A stretch of DNA of 64,000 nucleotides from Blattabacterium cuenoti (GCF_014252355.1 NZ_CP059217.1:475273-539272), one strand, 5' to 3'. Positions 18,479 through 27,967 are shown, counted from the stretch's first letter. Numbers and translations are program-made. The notes: a model not told the origin generated them from the sequence alone.

Positions 18479-19474
18479 ATGAAAAAAATCACCAAAAATA
18501 CATACCTTCAGTGGTTTAAAAATATGTCTTTTTGGAGAAAATTTGAAGATAAATGTAGATCTCTTTATTTAAAACAAAAAATTAGAGGTTTTTTACATTT
18601 ATATAATGGACAAGAAGCTATTCCAGCTGGAATAACTCATGCTATTGATCTATCTATAGATAGAATTATATCGGCCTATAGATGTCATATTTTACCTATT
18701 TCTATGGGAGTAGATCCAAAAAAAATTATGGCAGAATTATTAGGAAAAGAAACTGGAACATCTTGTGGAATGGGGGGGTCAATGCATATTTTTAGTAAAA
18801 AATATCGTTTTTATGGAGGACATGGTATTGTAGGGGGACAAATTCCACTAGGTGCAGGAATTGCTTTTGCAGATAAATATTTTAATAGAAAATCTGTAAC
18901 AATTACATTAATGGGGGATGGTGCTATTGGACAAGGTGTTTTACATGAAACTTTCAATATGGCTATGATATGGAAATTACCAGTAGTTTTTGTATGTGAA
19001 AATAATAAATATGCTATGGGAACATCTATTCAGAGAAATAATCAAATCAAAGAACTTTATAAAATTGGGTTATTATATGAAATGCCTTCTCTTACTGTAA
19101 ATGGAATGAATCCAGAAAATATTGCAAAATCTCTGTATCCAGCAGTTGATAGGGCTAGAAATGGCCAAGGACCTAGTTTTTTAGATATTCAAACATATAG
19201 ATATAGAGGACATTCTATGTCAGATGCTGAATCATATAGAAGTAAAGATGAAATTAATTTTTATAAAAAACAAGATCCTATTTTAAAATTAAAAAAAATC
19301 ATATTAAATAATAAATGGGAAACTTTAGATAAACTGACATTAATTGAAAATAAAATAAAAGAAGAAATAGAATATTGTGTAGAATATGCAGAAAAATCAA
19401 ATTTTCCTTCTTTGAAGAAAATGTATGATGTTGTTTATAAAGAAAAAAATTATCCTTTTATAGATAAAGAATAA
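18479..19474 (+). CDS. pdhA: Pyruvate dehydrogenase E1 component, alpha subunit
   Basis: E1-alpha of the pyruvate dehydrogenase complex, decarboxylating pyruvate with thiamine diphosphate. At 331 residues it is full length. The TPP-binding motif starts at Gly146-Asp-Gly (MGDGAIGQGVLHE) and ends at CENNKYAMGT. The phosphorylation-loop region RYRGHSMSDAESYR is also present. The E1-beta gene, which normally partners it, is not in this window, while E2 follows 45 bases downstream. This pdhA-pdhC order with pdhB elsewhere is a known Bacteroidetes arrangement. Confidence 0.95.
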   Translation: MKKITKNTYLQWFKNMSFWRKFEDKCRSLYLKQKIRGFLHLYNGQEAIPAGITHAIDLSIDRIISAYRCHILPISMGVDPKKIMAELLGKETGTSCGMGGSMHIFSKKYRFYGGHGIVGGQIPLGAGIAFADKYFNRKSVTITLMGDGAIGQGVLHETFNMAMIWKLPVVFVCENNKYAMGTSIQRNNQIKELYKIGLLYEMPSLTVNGMNPENIAKSLYPAVDRARNGQGPSFLDIQTYRYRGHSMSDAESYRSKDEINFYKKQDPILKLKKIILNNKWETLDKLTLIENKIKEEIEYCVEYAEKSNFPSLKKMYDVVYKEKNYPFIDKE

Positions 19475-19519
19475 AAATTTAATATTTTATTAAACATTAA
19501 AAATAAATTTTTGAATAAA

Positions 19520-20689
19520 ATGGCAGAAATCATATTTATGCCCAAATTAAGTGACACTATGGAAGAAGGAACTCTTGTCAAATGGAATAAAAAAATAGGT
19601 GACAAAGTGTTCGAAGGAGATATTTTAGCTGAAATTGAAACAGATAAAGCTATTCAAGATTTTGAAATTGATATTAATGGAGTGTTGCTTTATTGTGGAA
19701 TCAAAGAAGGTGAAAAAGCTCGTGTTAATGATATTTTAGCAATTATTGGACAGACTGGAGAAAATATTAGTTCTTTTATCAAACATAAAAATATTAATGA
19801 ACCAGAAAAAAAACAACCAGAAAAAAAACAACCAGAAAAAAAACAAAAAGAAAGAAAATTCATTTCTCCTTTGGCAAAAAAGATGATACAAGATAAAGGA
19901 ATAAATATTAATAATATTCAACAAGGAACAGGATATAGTGGAAGAATTGTAAAAAAAGATATTGAAGATTTTTATGAAAAAAATAGATATCATAATATGA
20001 ATATGAATCAACATATTCTTGTTTCTAATATGAGAAAAGAGATAGCTAATCATTTAACGTTGTCTAAATTTACAGCACCTCATTATTATTTATTTATTGA
20101 AATAGAAATGGACAAAATAATAAAATTAAGAAAAGAATTGAATCATACATTATCTAAAACAAATCATAAAATATCTTTTAATGATATTATTGTTAAAGCA
20201 GTATCACTTATTTTAAAAGAACATCCTTATATTAATGCTACATGGAAAGAAAAAGAAATTATTTATCATTATAATATAAATATAGGGATAGCAGTTGCTA
20301 TACAAGATGGATTAATGGTTCCAGTTATACAAAATTCCGATCAAAAATCTTTATTACAAATATCAAAAGAAATAAAAGAGAAAGTAGAACGTTCAAAATT
20401 AAGAAAAATTCAAGAAAAAGAAATCCAAAATAGTACATTTACTATTTCAAATTTAGGTATGTATGGAATAGATTATTTTACTTCCATTATTAATATTCCA
20501 AATTCTTCTATTTTGTCTGTAGGTTCTATTAAGGAACAACCTATTGTCAAATATCATAAAATAAAAATTGGAAATATAATGAAAATAACATTGTCTTGTG
20601 ATCATAGAATTATAGATGGTAATAAAGGATGTCATTTTTTACTAGATTTAAAAAAAATGTTAGAGGATCCAATCACTATTTTAGTTTAG
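19520..20689 (+). CDS. pdhC: Pyruvate dehydrogenase E2, dihydrolipoyl acetyltransferase
   Basis: E2 core of pyruvate dehydrogenase, transferring acetyl from lipoamide to CoA. The ATG at 19520 gives the family start MAEIIFMPKLSDTMEEGTL; a TTG nine bases upstream is less likely. Domains in order: one lipoyl domain (lipoylated Lys43 in EIETDKAIQDFE), a linker with three PEKKQ units (residues 95-109), an E3-binding domain (FISPLAKKMIQDKGI to GRIVKKDIEDF) and the catalytic domain ending with LSCDHRIIDGNKG. The predicted 389 residues and single lipoyl domain are short compared with two-lipoyl Bacteroidetes E2 proteins. Its end overlaps terC by 14 bases. Confidence 0.95.
   Translation: MAEIIFMPKLSDTMEEGTLVKWNKKIGDKVFEGDILAEIETDKAIQDFEIDINGVLLYCGIKEGEKARVNDILAIIGQTGENISSFIKHKNINEPEKKQPEKKQPEKKQKERKFISPLAKKMIQDKGININNIQQGTGYSGRIVKKDIEDFYEKNRYHNMNMNQHILVSNMRKEIANHLTLSKFTAPHYYLFIEIEMDKIIKLRKELNHTLSKTNHKISFNDIIVKAVSLILKEHPYINATWKEKEIIYHYNINIGIAVAIQDGLMVPVIQNSDQKSLLQISKEIKEKVERSKLRKIQEKEIQNSTFTISNLGMYGIDYFTSIINIPNSSILSVGSIKEQPIVKYHKIKIGNIMKITLSCDHRIIDGNKGCHFLLDLKKMLEDPITILV
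19802..19846 (+). repeat. Three tandem copies of a 15-base unit in pdhC
   Basis: CCAGAAAAAAAACAA occurs three times without a mismatch (19802-19816, 19817-19831, 19832-19846). Each unit contains an A8 run and encodes PEKKQ. The repeat sits exactly in the flexible linker between the lipoyl and E3-binding domains, where length change should be tolerated. Confidence 0.95.
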
Positions 20690-21374
20690 TTTTTTTTATA
20701 AATGATATAAATATTGATAGTAGAAAACATGAAATTGTAATTAATGATAAAATACTTTCTGCAAAGATTGAAGAAAATGGCCATAAATTATATGTTTCTA
20801 ATATTAATTTAATACCTAATAATAAAATAATAAAAAAAGCTAATTGTTTAATAAACACATTATTATTAATAATATTAGCAAAAATTTTTGCAAAATATCT
20901 CATAGTAAAAATTCCCATAAAAGTTCCCAAAAAGATTAAAAATAAATTTTTTGAAAATGCTATAATAGCAAATAAATTATCAATTGAAAAAGATAAATCT
21001 ATAATTTCTATAGATAATATCATTTTCCAAAATGAATTATAAATTAATCTATTACTATTAAATTTTAAATATTTTTGTTCTTTTAAAAAGAAAAAACAAC
21101 TAATATATACTAAATATATTCCACCTAATAATTTCAACCACCATATATGAATTAAGATTGAAGAAAAAATGATTGCTAAACTTCTAAAAAAATACGCTCC
21201 AAATATTCCATATTTCATAGCTTTTTTTCGATATTTTTCTTCTATTTCATTGATCATAGATGCTAATATGACTACATTATCCATAGATAATATACTTTCT
21301 ATAAAAAAAATATTTGTTATTATAGATAAAGAAATTATTGGATGATTGATAATATCTATTATAAACTGTTTCAT
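20676..21374 (-). CDS. TerC-family integral membrane protein
   Basis: The 232-residue, very hydrophobic protein has about seven transmembrane segments and the TerC signature acidic residues within membrane helices: FFIESILSMDNVVILASM near the start and LSIEIIDLSFSIDNLFAI in the middle. TerC-family proteins are linked to metal (manganese, calcium or tellurite) handling, and some help load metals onto exported enzymes. The exact substrate here is unknown. It converges on pdhC with a 14-base overlap and is divergent from the small tatA gene 66 bases away. Confidence 0.85.
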   Translation of the reverse strand: MKQFIIDIINHPIISLSIITNIFFIESILSMDNVVILASMINEIEEKYRKKAMKYGIFGAYFFRSLAIIFSSILIHIWWLKLLGGIYLVYISCFFFLKEQKYLKFNSNRLIYNSFWKMILSIEIIDLSFSIDNLFAIIAFSKNLFLIFLGTFMGIFTMRYFAKIFANIINNNVFIKQLAFFIILLLGIKLILETYNLWPFSSIFAESILSLITISCFLLSIFISFIKKTKLK

Positions 21375-21440
21375 AGATTAATTATTAGATAGATAATAAA
21401 ATATATAAAAATATTAAATTGATATAATAAAATATAAAAC

Positions 21441-21614
21441 ATGAATAATATTTTATTTATAAGTTTTGAAGAAAGTTTTTTAATTATATTTATTGCAATA
21501 ATTATTTTTGGTCCTAAAAAAATACCAGAAATTGCTCGTGGTATAGGAGAAGGAGTAAAATTTTTAAAAAAAGTAAAAACAAAAATACAACAAGACATTC
21601 TTAATAAAAAATAA
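21441..21614 (+). CDS. tatA: Sec-independent protein translocase TatA/TatB-family subunit
   Basis: A short gene of 57 codons. The protein has one N-terminal transmembrane helix (SFLIIFIAIIIF), the TatA hinge signature FGPKKIPEIARGIGEG and a short lysine-rich amphipathic helix ending LKKVKTKIQQDILNKK. TatA oligomers form the pore of the twin-arginine translocon, which exports folded, cofactor-containing proteins. Its partner TatC is not in this window. It lies between divergent terC and convergent ppiD (7-base gap). A minus-strand frame over the same region is its shadow. Confidence 0.88.
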   Translation: MNNILFISFEESFLIIFIAIIIFGPKKIPEIARGIGEGVKFLKKVKTKIQQDILNKK

Positions 21615-21621
21615 AAAATCA

Positions 21622-23757
21622 TTAAAAATATTTTCTATAATCTTTTATATATGATTTTTTAATCAAAATATCTCCTAGCATTTCTATCATATTTTTTTTT
21701 AAAAAATCATTTATTTCTTGAATATTATAAGATATCTTATTATTATATGAATGTTTAATAACATTTATAATATTTTTTTTTGGTTTTATAAAAAAAATTC
21801 CATGTTGTCCAAATATTGGTTTAGAAGTGACATTTTCTTTTAATGAAAAAGCAGATCCAATAACTGTTGGTTCTTTATAATTATCTATCCAAGATTGATT
21901 AAAATTAATTTTGATATTTTTATTTATTTTTTTTTTAAATAACTTAGATAGTTGTTCTAAATCTAGACATGTATATTTAATTTGTTTATTAAAAAAATTA
22001 TTAATTTTTTGTTTTCTAATTTTAGATATTAAATTATTTTTTATTTCTAAAATAGAATATCCTGGTTGTTTTATGGTAGATAAATAAACTATTATATAAT
22101 AATCCTTATTATTATTATACATAATCTTATAATCACCTTCTTTTCTTGTTTTATCAAATGACCAATGTATAATTTTTTTATCTATTTCTGTATTTAATCC
22201 ATCTATTGTAGAATCATTTTCTTTTATATCTTTTAAAAAAATTGTTTCATATTTATTTTTTCTTGCATTATTAATAAATTGATTTAAACATTGTTTTTTA
22301 TTTTGAATTAAAAATTTTTGTACATTATTAAATAATTTGATTTTTGTTTCTTTAGATGGAACTAGATTTTTTGTTAAAAAAATAAATTGGTATGCTGAAA
22401 TTGGATTGCTTTTTTTATCTATTTTAATAATATGATATCCAAATTTAGTTTCAATAATTTTTATTGTTCCCGTTTTAATTTTTGGATCAAAAAAATTAAA
22501 TTGTCCAACATATTTTGGAATATTATAATGATATTTCATAAATCCTAATTTACCATTATATTTTTTTGCATTTAAATAATCATCAGATTGTGTTTTCACA
22601 AAACAAATAAATTTTGATGGAGTTTTTTTCAAAATTTTGTACAAATTATAAGCTTTTTTATAAGCTTGTTGTTTTGTTCTTTTATTATAATAATTAACAG
22701 CATTTTTGTGAGAAATTAATATATGACTATATGTAACATCTTCAGAAATTTTTTTTTCCCCTATTATTTTAGCTATTAAATATAAATTTCCTTTTTGAAT
22801 TATAATAGGGTTATAATGATGATTTTTTTCATTTATCAATTTCTTTAAAATATGAGGTAAATCTTTTTTTAGATAAAAATTGTTATCTAAAATGATTTCA
22901 GATTCTTTAGATAAAAAATTATTATCATGATTTATATTTTTCAGTTTAAATAAAAAATTATTTATTTTTTTCTCTAAATATTGTTTATCTGTTATGGATG
23001 GTTTAGTTTTTGCTATAATAAAACTTAAAGTTCTTATATTTTCTTTTTTATATAAAAATTTATGTTTTTTTATATAATTTATCAATTCACAATTTTTAAC
23101 AGATACAAAATGATATTTTTTTTCTATTTCTGAATAAGGAATTACAATATAATCAATGATTGATTGCCAATTTTTATTTAAATAATGTCTTTTTGCTTCT
23201 AAATAAGTAGCATTTAACCCATACATTAACATTTCTATATATTGTTTAGATAAAATTTTTTTTATGATATTATTTTTTTCATAATTCCAAAGATTTTTAT
23301 CTTGATATATTTTATAATTATTTGAGTCATGATTATCTATTTGTTGTAAATAAATTAAAAATTTTTTAATATTAAATGACCCATCAGAATTTTTAAAATC
23401 TGAAATATAACTATATATTGATTGATGATATATTGCATTCCAAAAATCTTGTGCTGTACATTTAATACCTAATTTTTTTACTTGTTGATTTAATAAAATT
23501 TCGTATACTAATAATTTCCAAGATTCTTGTTTTAATACATAATCTGGAATATTTTTACGAAATTGTTTTAATAAATACAATGTATTTATATAATGATTTA
23601 AAAAAATAGGTTCTTTATTAATTTTTCCAATAATATTAGATTTTTTTTTTAAAAAAAAAATTAATCCATTGATTTCTAAAATCATAGTACAAAAAAAACA
23701 TACTATACACAATAATATTATCCAATAATTTGTTCTAATAATTTTTAATAAATTCAT
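21622..23757 (-). CDS. ppiD: PpiD-like peptidyl-prolyl isomerase / SurA-type chaperone
   Basis: Inner-membrane-anchored periplasmic folding factor of 711 residues. A single N-terminal transmembrane segment (YWIILLCIVCFFCTMILEI) is followed by a SurA-N-like chaperone region. A parvulin (PpiC) domain spans roughly residues 340-450, with VTYSHILISHKNAV, GKLGFMKYHYNIPKYVGQF and TKFGYHIIKID. The C-terminal part is low-complexity and lysine/asparagine rich. The domain order matches PpiD rather than soluble SurA. It probably helps newly exported outer-membrane proteins reach BamA, encoded 700 bases away on the same strand. Confidence 0.88.
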   Translation of the reverse strand: MNLLKIIRTNYWIILLCIVCFFCTMILEINGLIFFLKKKSNIIGKINKEPIFLNHYINTLYLLKQFRKNIPDYVLKQESWKLLVYEILLNQQVKKLGIKCTAQDFWNAIYHQSIYSYISDFKNSDGSFNIKKFLIYLQQIDNHDSNNYKIYQDKNLWNYEKNNIIKKILSKQYIEMLMYGLNATYLEAKRHYLNKNWQSIIDYIVIPYSEIEKKYHFVSVKNCELINYIKKHKFLYKKENIRTLSFIIAKTKPSITDKQYLEKKINNFLFKLKNINHDNNFLSKESEIILDNNFYLKKDLPHILKKLINEKNHHYNPIIIQKGNLYLIAKIIGEKKISEDVTYSHILISHKNAVNYYNKRTKQQAYKKAYNLYKILKKTPSKFICFVKTQSDDYLNAKKYNGKLGFMKYHYNIPKYVGQFNFFDPKIKTGTIKIIETKFGYHIIKIDKKSNPISAYQFIFLTKNLVPSKETKIKLFNNVQKFLIQNKKQCLNQFINNARKNKYETIFLKDIKENDSTIDGLNTEIDKKIIHWSFDKTRKEGDYKIMYNNNKDYYIIVYLSTIKQPGYSILEIKNNLISKIRKQKINNFFNKQIKYTCLDLEQLSKLFKKKINKNIKINFNQSWIDNYKEPTVIGSAFSLKENVTSKPIFGQHGIFFIKPKKNIINVIKHSYNNKISYNIQEINDFLKKNMIEMLGDILIKKSYIKDYRKYF

Positions 23758-24416
23758 TTTTTTAAAAAAATTGATTTTTTTATAATTGTTATATTTTTTT
23801 TATATAAAAAATATTATCAATAATAATGTTTTTTACCATATTTATGAATATTTACGTTATGACAAACTATCAATACACTTAATGTTTTATATTTATATGA
23901 TTTAACTTAAAATAAGTTATATTTAATATTTAAACAAGAAAAGAACAAGCGTATAATAAAAAATTTTGTCAAAATCATAATATTAATTAGGAATCATACC
24001 TTTGATAATCCTTATACATACAATTAAAAATTATTCCTAATATCGATAATCATAATCTGATTTATAATTTTATAACTTATCGTATATAAAAAATTTAATT
24101 TTTTTATCCAATTTTTTTTATTTACATTCCTTAATGTAATTATTCATTAAGTAACTAATAGAAGTAGAATAAAATTTTTTATAAAAAAATATAAAATAAT
24201 ATATAATTATATAAAAAATGATAATGCTTTATAAATATGTAATATGAATTTATATAATTCAATTTTATTTTATGAAATGAACTATAATAAATCAATATTA
24301 TTTTCATACCTTCCATCGAATAAAAAAATCAATTATTATATAATAATGTTAAAACCCATAAATATGTTTTTGTTATTTATAATTGTTTTTTGTTGTAAAA
24401 ATAAAAAAATAAATCA
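23758..24416. other. 659-base intergenic region before tRNA-Phe, no gene seen
   Basis: No supported gene. Several short perfect inverted repeats occur: TAACTTA/TAAGTTA at 23903-23919 (loop 3), CTTAATG/CATTAAG at 24130-24151 (loop 8), and a distant pair ATTAGGAAT / ATTCCTAAT near 23985 and 24033. A 60-codon frame at 24244 runs into tRNA-Phe and is rejected. In free-living relatives the genes after bamA are ompH/skp-like, so this may be a decayed remnant; the sequence itself does not show it. Confidence 0.45.
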
Positions 24417-24489
24417 GGTATCTTAGCTCAGTAGGTAGAGCAAAGGACTGAAAATCCTTGTGTCCCCGGTTCGATTCCGGGAGATACCA
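24417..24489 (+). tRNA. tRNA-Phe(GAA)
   Basis: A perfect 73-base cloverleaf: acceptor GGTATCT/AGATACC, D-stem GCTC/GAGC, anticodon stem AAGGA/TCCTT with loop CTGAAAA (anticodon GAA), and T-arm CCCGG-TTCGATT-CCGGG. The discriminator is A and CCA is not encoded (CGA follows). It stands alone between the long gap and the convergent bamA end, 15 bases away. Confidence 0.97.
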
Positions 24490-24504
24490 CGATAATATTA
24501 TTTT

Positions 24505-27177
24505 TTATTCATTATTATTCTCCATTATAAAATGAATTTTCCATGTTTTATTATTTTTTTCATCTGGATATAATGGATATCCAAAATCTACACCAAATAT
24601 TCCTAATGGAATATACGAACAACGAAATCCAAATCCAATAGATTGTTTCATTTTTTTATTATATAATTGATTTGAATTTTGTGTAATCATATTTCCACCT
24701 TCTAAAAAAACATTTGCCCATAATTTATTTGATGTGTTATTAAACATATCATTAAAAATTAAATAACGCATTTCTAAAAAATATTTATTATACATTAATC
24801 CTCCTGGATTATTAAAATTTTGATTTTCTGATGCATAACCTCTTAATGGAATAAAATCAGATGGAGAAAATATTCCATATATATTTTGATGAATATCTCC
24901 CATATAAAATTTTTGAAAAGCAAATAAATCTTTTTTATTATTATAATTTCCTAAAATGCCACATTCCAATCCAGTTTTCAACACCATTTTATCAAAAATT
25001 TTTTTATATAAATAAAATAATGATTTAATTTTAAAATATTCTAACCAAGATTGATGAGAATATTCATCATTAAATATATTACTATATGGTAATGTAAATA
25101 AACCATTAATTTCCATTTTTGATCCACTTAAAGGAAATATATTTGTTAATTCTTTATTAAATTTTTTCAAAGAAATCAAATAAAATAAATTATTTAAATA
25201 TATAGGACTTTCTTCTTTATTTTTATTATTATTATTATAAATATATCTATCATAATCTATCAAAAAATCTAATTTCCAATATGGATCATGAAATGTTAAA
25301 GGTTTGCTAATTCCAATTGAATAACCTATTTTATTTAGTAATTTATTATTTGTAAGATTACAATTACGAATATTACAATTATTTTTTTCATGTAAAAGTA
25401 AAAAATCAGGATCAAAAATATTTTTAATTATTCTATTTATAAAATCTATTTTTACAAAATATGAGATATGATTTGTGTCTTTTATCCAAGGGTCAATAAA
25501 AGTCATACCATAATGTTGTACATTTTTTCCAATTTTATTATATAATAACAATTTTTGTCCATCACCTTGAGGATTTGGAAATGGATTCCATTGTTTTATA
25601 TTTAATAATTTTTTAATAGAAACATTTTTTAATAAAAAATTTAAAGATCCTAAAGAACTGTTTTTATCATAACCTTCTTCAACCATAAATTTAACAGAAT
25701 GATGATTGTCTTCAATAACTTTCCATTTTAAATCTACTAAATCATTATTATGATAAATAATTTTGGGATAGACTATCTTAAAAAGATCTAATGATTGTAA
25801 ACGTATTAAATCTTCATGAAGTTTTTTAATTGAAAGACGATCTCCTGTATTAATTTTTAATTCTCGTTGAATAACATGATTTGATGTAATTTTATTACCA
25901 GAAATATATATATTTTTAACATATACAGGATGATTTTCTTCTATATTCACCTCTAAATAAATTTTATCATCTACTATCTTTTTTTCTAAAATTAATATTT
26001 TAATCAAAAAATATCCTAAATTGAGATAATTATAAATTATACTGTTATTTATATTTTTATTTAAAATTATATTTTCTATTTCTTGTTTGTTATAAATATC
26101 TCCAGTATTATAATGTAATATTGTTTTTAAATATTTTGTATTATAAACAGTATTTCCCACAAAATTAATATTTCCTATATAATATTTTTTACCTTCTGAT
26201 ACATTAACTATTAATTCAGAATTCCCTTTATTATTTTGAATATGATTTAATGTTATTTCAATATCTCTAAATCCAAGAGATTGATATTTATATATAATAT
26301 TATTAACACCTTGATGATACAAATGATATAAATAGTTATCATTATTATTTTGATTTTGTATCATTATATTATATAATTCTTTATCAGAAAAAATTTTATT
26401 TCCATGAAAAAATATCTTTGATAAAGATATTTTTTTTCCTAAATTAACATTTACAACTAAAGAATTATTATTTTTATCTAGATCTAGATTAGTAGAAATT
26501 ACTGATACTTTAAAATATCCTTGTTTGATATAAAAATCAATAATTTCATTTTTTAATTTTTGAATAAAATCATCAGATATAATATCTGAATTATGATTCA
26601 AACAAAGAAATTTATATGTTTCTATTTCTTTAGTTACTCCTTTCAGAATAATTTTATTAAAAGATATTCTATCTTCTAATTCAAAATAGATATTAAGTTC
26701 ATTTTTATTATTTTTTTTATTTTTAATATTTTCTTTATAAATAGAAATATTTTTAAATAAATTACTATTCCATAATCTATGAATTGCATTATCTATTGTC
26801 TTTCCTTCTTGAAGATTTAAACAATCGCCTTTATGTATATTGGATATTTGTGATATTTTATAAATACTATATTGTGTTTTTCCTTTAATAAAAATATTTT
26901 TTATCACAAATACATTATTTTTATCTATGTTGTTAATTTCTATTTGTTGATCTTCCTCTTTATCATTTTTATCTTTATCTTCATCTTCATTTTTATCTTC
27001 ATCTTCATCTTCATCTTCATCTTCATCTTCATCTTCATCTTCATCTCTCTTTTCTTGATTTATTTCATTAATTTTATTAATGGTTATAGTTTTTGTTTTT
27101 ATATATGATATATTTATTAATAAAAACATACAAAATAAAAATAATATTTTCTTGAAACTATTATGCAATTTTTCCAA
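24505..27177 (-). CDS. bamA: Outer membrane protein assembly factor BamA (Omp85)
   Basis: Inserts beta-barrel proteins into the outer membrane. The 890-residue protein starts with a signal peptide (ILFLFCMFLLINISYIKTKT), then an unusual acidic Asp-Glu tract (residues 46-61 and beyond), then successive POTRA domains (IKNIFIKGKTQYSIYKI, FNKIILKGVTKEI, LSKIFFHGNKIFSDKEL, IGNINFVGNTVYNTKYL, VKNIYISGNKITSNHVI), and a C-terminal barrel with the loop-6-like LRGYASENQ. The C-terminus ends FIMENNNE rather than the classical aromatic residue. Its start overlaps the end of uppS by 17 bases. Confidence 0.93.
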   Translation of the reverse strand: MEKLHNSFKKILFLFCMFLLINISYIKTKTITINKINEINQEKRDEDEDEDEDEDEDEDEDKNEDEDKDKNDKEEDQQIEINNIDKNNVFVIKNIFIKGKTQYSIYKISQISNIHKGDCLNLQEGKTIDNAIHRLWNSNLFKNISIYKENIKNKKNNKNELNIYFELEDRISFNKIILKGVTKEIETYKFLCLNHNSDIISDDFIQKLKNEIIDFYIKQGYFKVSVISTNLDLDKNNNSLVVNVNLGKKISLSKIFFHGNKIFSDKELYNIMIQNQNNNDNYLYHLYHQGVNNIIYKYQSLGFRDIEITLNHIQNNKGNSELIVNVSEGKKYYIGNINFVGNTVYNTKYLKTILHYNTGDIYNKQEIENIILNKNINNSIIYNYLNLGYFLIKILILEKKIVDDKIYLEVNIEENHPVYVKNIYISGNKITSNHVIQRELKINTGDRLSIKKLHEDLIRLQSLDLFKIVYPKIIYHNNDLVDLKWKVIEDNHHSVKFMVEEGYDKNSSLGSLNFLLKNVSIKKLLNIKQWNPFPNPQGDGQKLLLYNKIGKNVQHYGMTFIDPWIKDTNHISYFVKIDFINRIIKNIFDPDFLLLHEKNNCNIRNCNLTNNKLLNKIGYSIGISKPLTFHDPYWKLDFLIDYDRYIYNNNNKNKEESPIYLNNLFYLISLKKFNKELTNIFPLSGSKMEINGLFTLPYSNIFNDEYSHQSWLEYFKIKSLFYLYKKIFDKMVLKTGLECGILGNYNNKKDLFAFQKFYMGDIHQNIYGIFSPSDFIPLRGYASENQNFNNPGGLMYNKYFLEMRYLIFNDMFNNTSNKLWANVFLEGGNMITQNSNQLYNKKMKQSIGFGFRCSYIPLGIFGVDFGYPLYPDEKNNKTWKIHFIMENNNE
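26995..27042 (-). repeat. Eight tandem hexanucleotides (GATGAA-type) in bamA
   Basis: On the plus strand ATCTTC is repeated eight times without error; on the coding strand this is read as alternating Asp and Glu codons. More degenerate copies flank it (about 26967-26994 and 27043-27048). It sits between the signal peptide and the first POTRA domain. The unit is a multiple of three, so copy changes keep the frame. Confidence 0.95.
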
Positions 27178-27898
27178 AACGACGTTTTCTTCTTTTATAA
27201 TTTTCTATAGCTGCAAATAAATCTTGTTTTCTAAAATCTGGCCATAATATATCTGTAAAATATAATTCAGCATAAGCTGATTGCCAAAGTAAAAAATTAC
27301 TTAATCTTTGTTCTCCACTTGTTCTAATCACTAAATCAACATCTGGTATATCTTTAGTATATAAATTTTTTTTAAAAAATGAATCATCTATTTCCTCTAT
27401 AGATAAACATCCCATACTAACTTGTTTAGCTATTTTTTTTGTAGCTTCTATAATTTCTATTCTAGATCCATAACTCAAAGCCAAAACTAAAGTAATAGAT
27501 GTATTATGTTTTGTTTGATTTACAAATAACACTAAATCTTTTTGAATATTATAAGAAAATTTTTTTAATTCGCCTATAGTAAGAATTCTAATATTACTAT
27601 CATCCATTTCTTTTAAATATTTTTTAAAATGTGAATGAAATAAATTCATTAATTGATTTATTTCTTCTTTTGGACGATTCCAATTTTCATAAGAAAAAAC
27701 ATATAATGTGATATAAGGAATTCCTAATTCTTTACATCCATTTATAGCATCTTTAATAGAATGTATAGCATTTTTATATCCACAAATTCTTAATTTTCCT
27801 CTTTTTTCAGCCCATCGCCCATTTCCATCCATAATTATAGCTATATGTCTAGGTATATTATCATTTTTATTTAAATTCTTTTCTAAACGTGTATTCAT
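27161..27898 (-). CDS. uppS: Undecaprenyl diphosphate synthase (cis-prenyltransferase)
   Basis: Makes C55 undecaprenyl diphosphate, the lipid carrier for peptidoglycan and other envelope sugars. Family motifs are clear: HIAIIMDGNGRWAEKRGK with the catalytic Asp, YVFSYENWNRPKEE, and the C-terminal DLVIRTSGEQRLSNFLLWQS and YAELYFTDILWPDF. The preferred start at 27898 (MNTRLEKN) gives 245 residues; an ATG six codons upstream at 27916 is also possible. It precedes bamA, whose start lies inside its last codons, and follows nadK with about 70 bases between. nadK-uppS-bamA is a flavobacterial gene order with intervening genes removed. Confidence 0.95.
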   Translation of the reverse strand: MNTRLEKNLNKNDNIPRHIAIIMDGNGRWAEKRGKLRICGYKNAIHSIKDAINGCKELGIPYITLYVFSYENWNRPKEEINQLMNLFHSHFKKYLKEMDDSNIRILTIGELKKFSYNIQKDLVLFVNQTKHNTSITLVLALSYGSRIEIIEATKKIAKQVSMGCLSIEEIDDSFFKKNLYTKDIPDVDLVIRTSGEQRLSNFLLWQSAYAELYFTDILWPDFRKQDLFAAIENYKRRKRRFGKIA

Positions 27899-27967
27899 TA
27901 GTTCAGCAATAAACAATAAAAATCATAATAATATACAGAAAAAATAGATTGATCTTAAAATATTGAA

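Noticed and set aside
19736-20053. 105-codon minus-strand frame rich in Phe and Trp
   Set aside because: It is antisense to the pdhC linker repeat and coding region.
21371-21622. 83-codon minus-strand frame between terC and ppiD
   Set aside because: It is antisense to tatA, whose plus-strand product carries a clear family signature.
24244-24426. 60-codon plus-strand frame ending inside tRNA-Phe
   Set aside because: It overlaps the tRNA 5' end, is low-complexity and hydrophobic, and matches no family I recognise.
26872-27108. 78-codon plus-strand frame rich in Phe-Ile repeats
   Set aside because: It is the antisense reading of the bamA acidic repeat.
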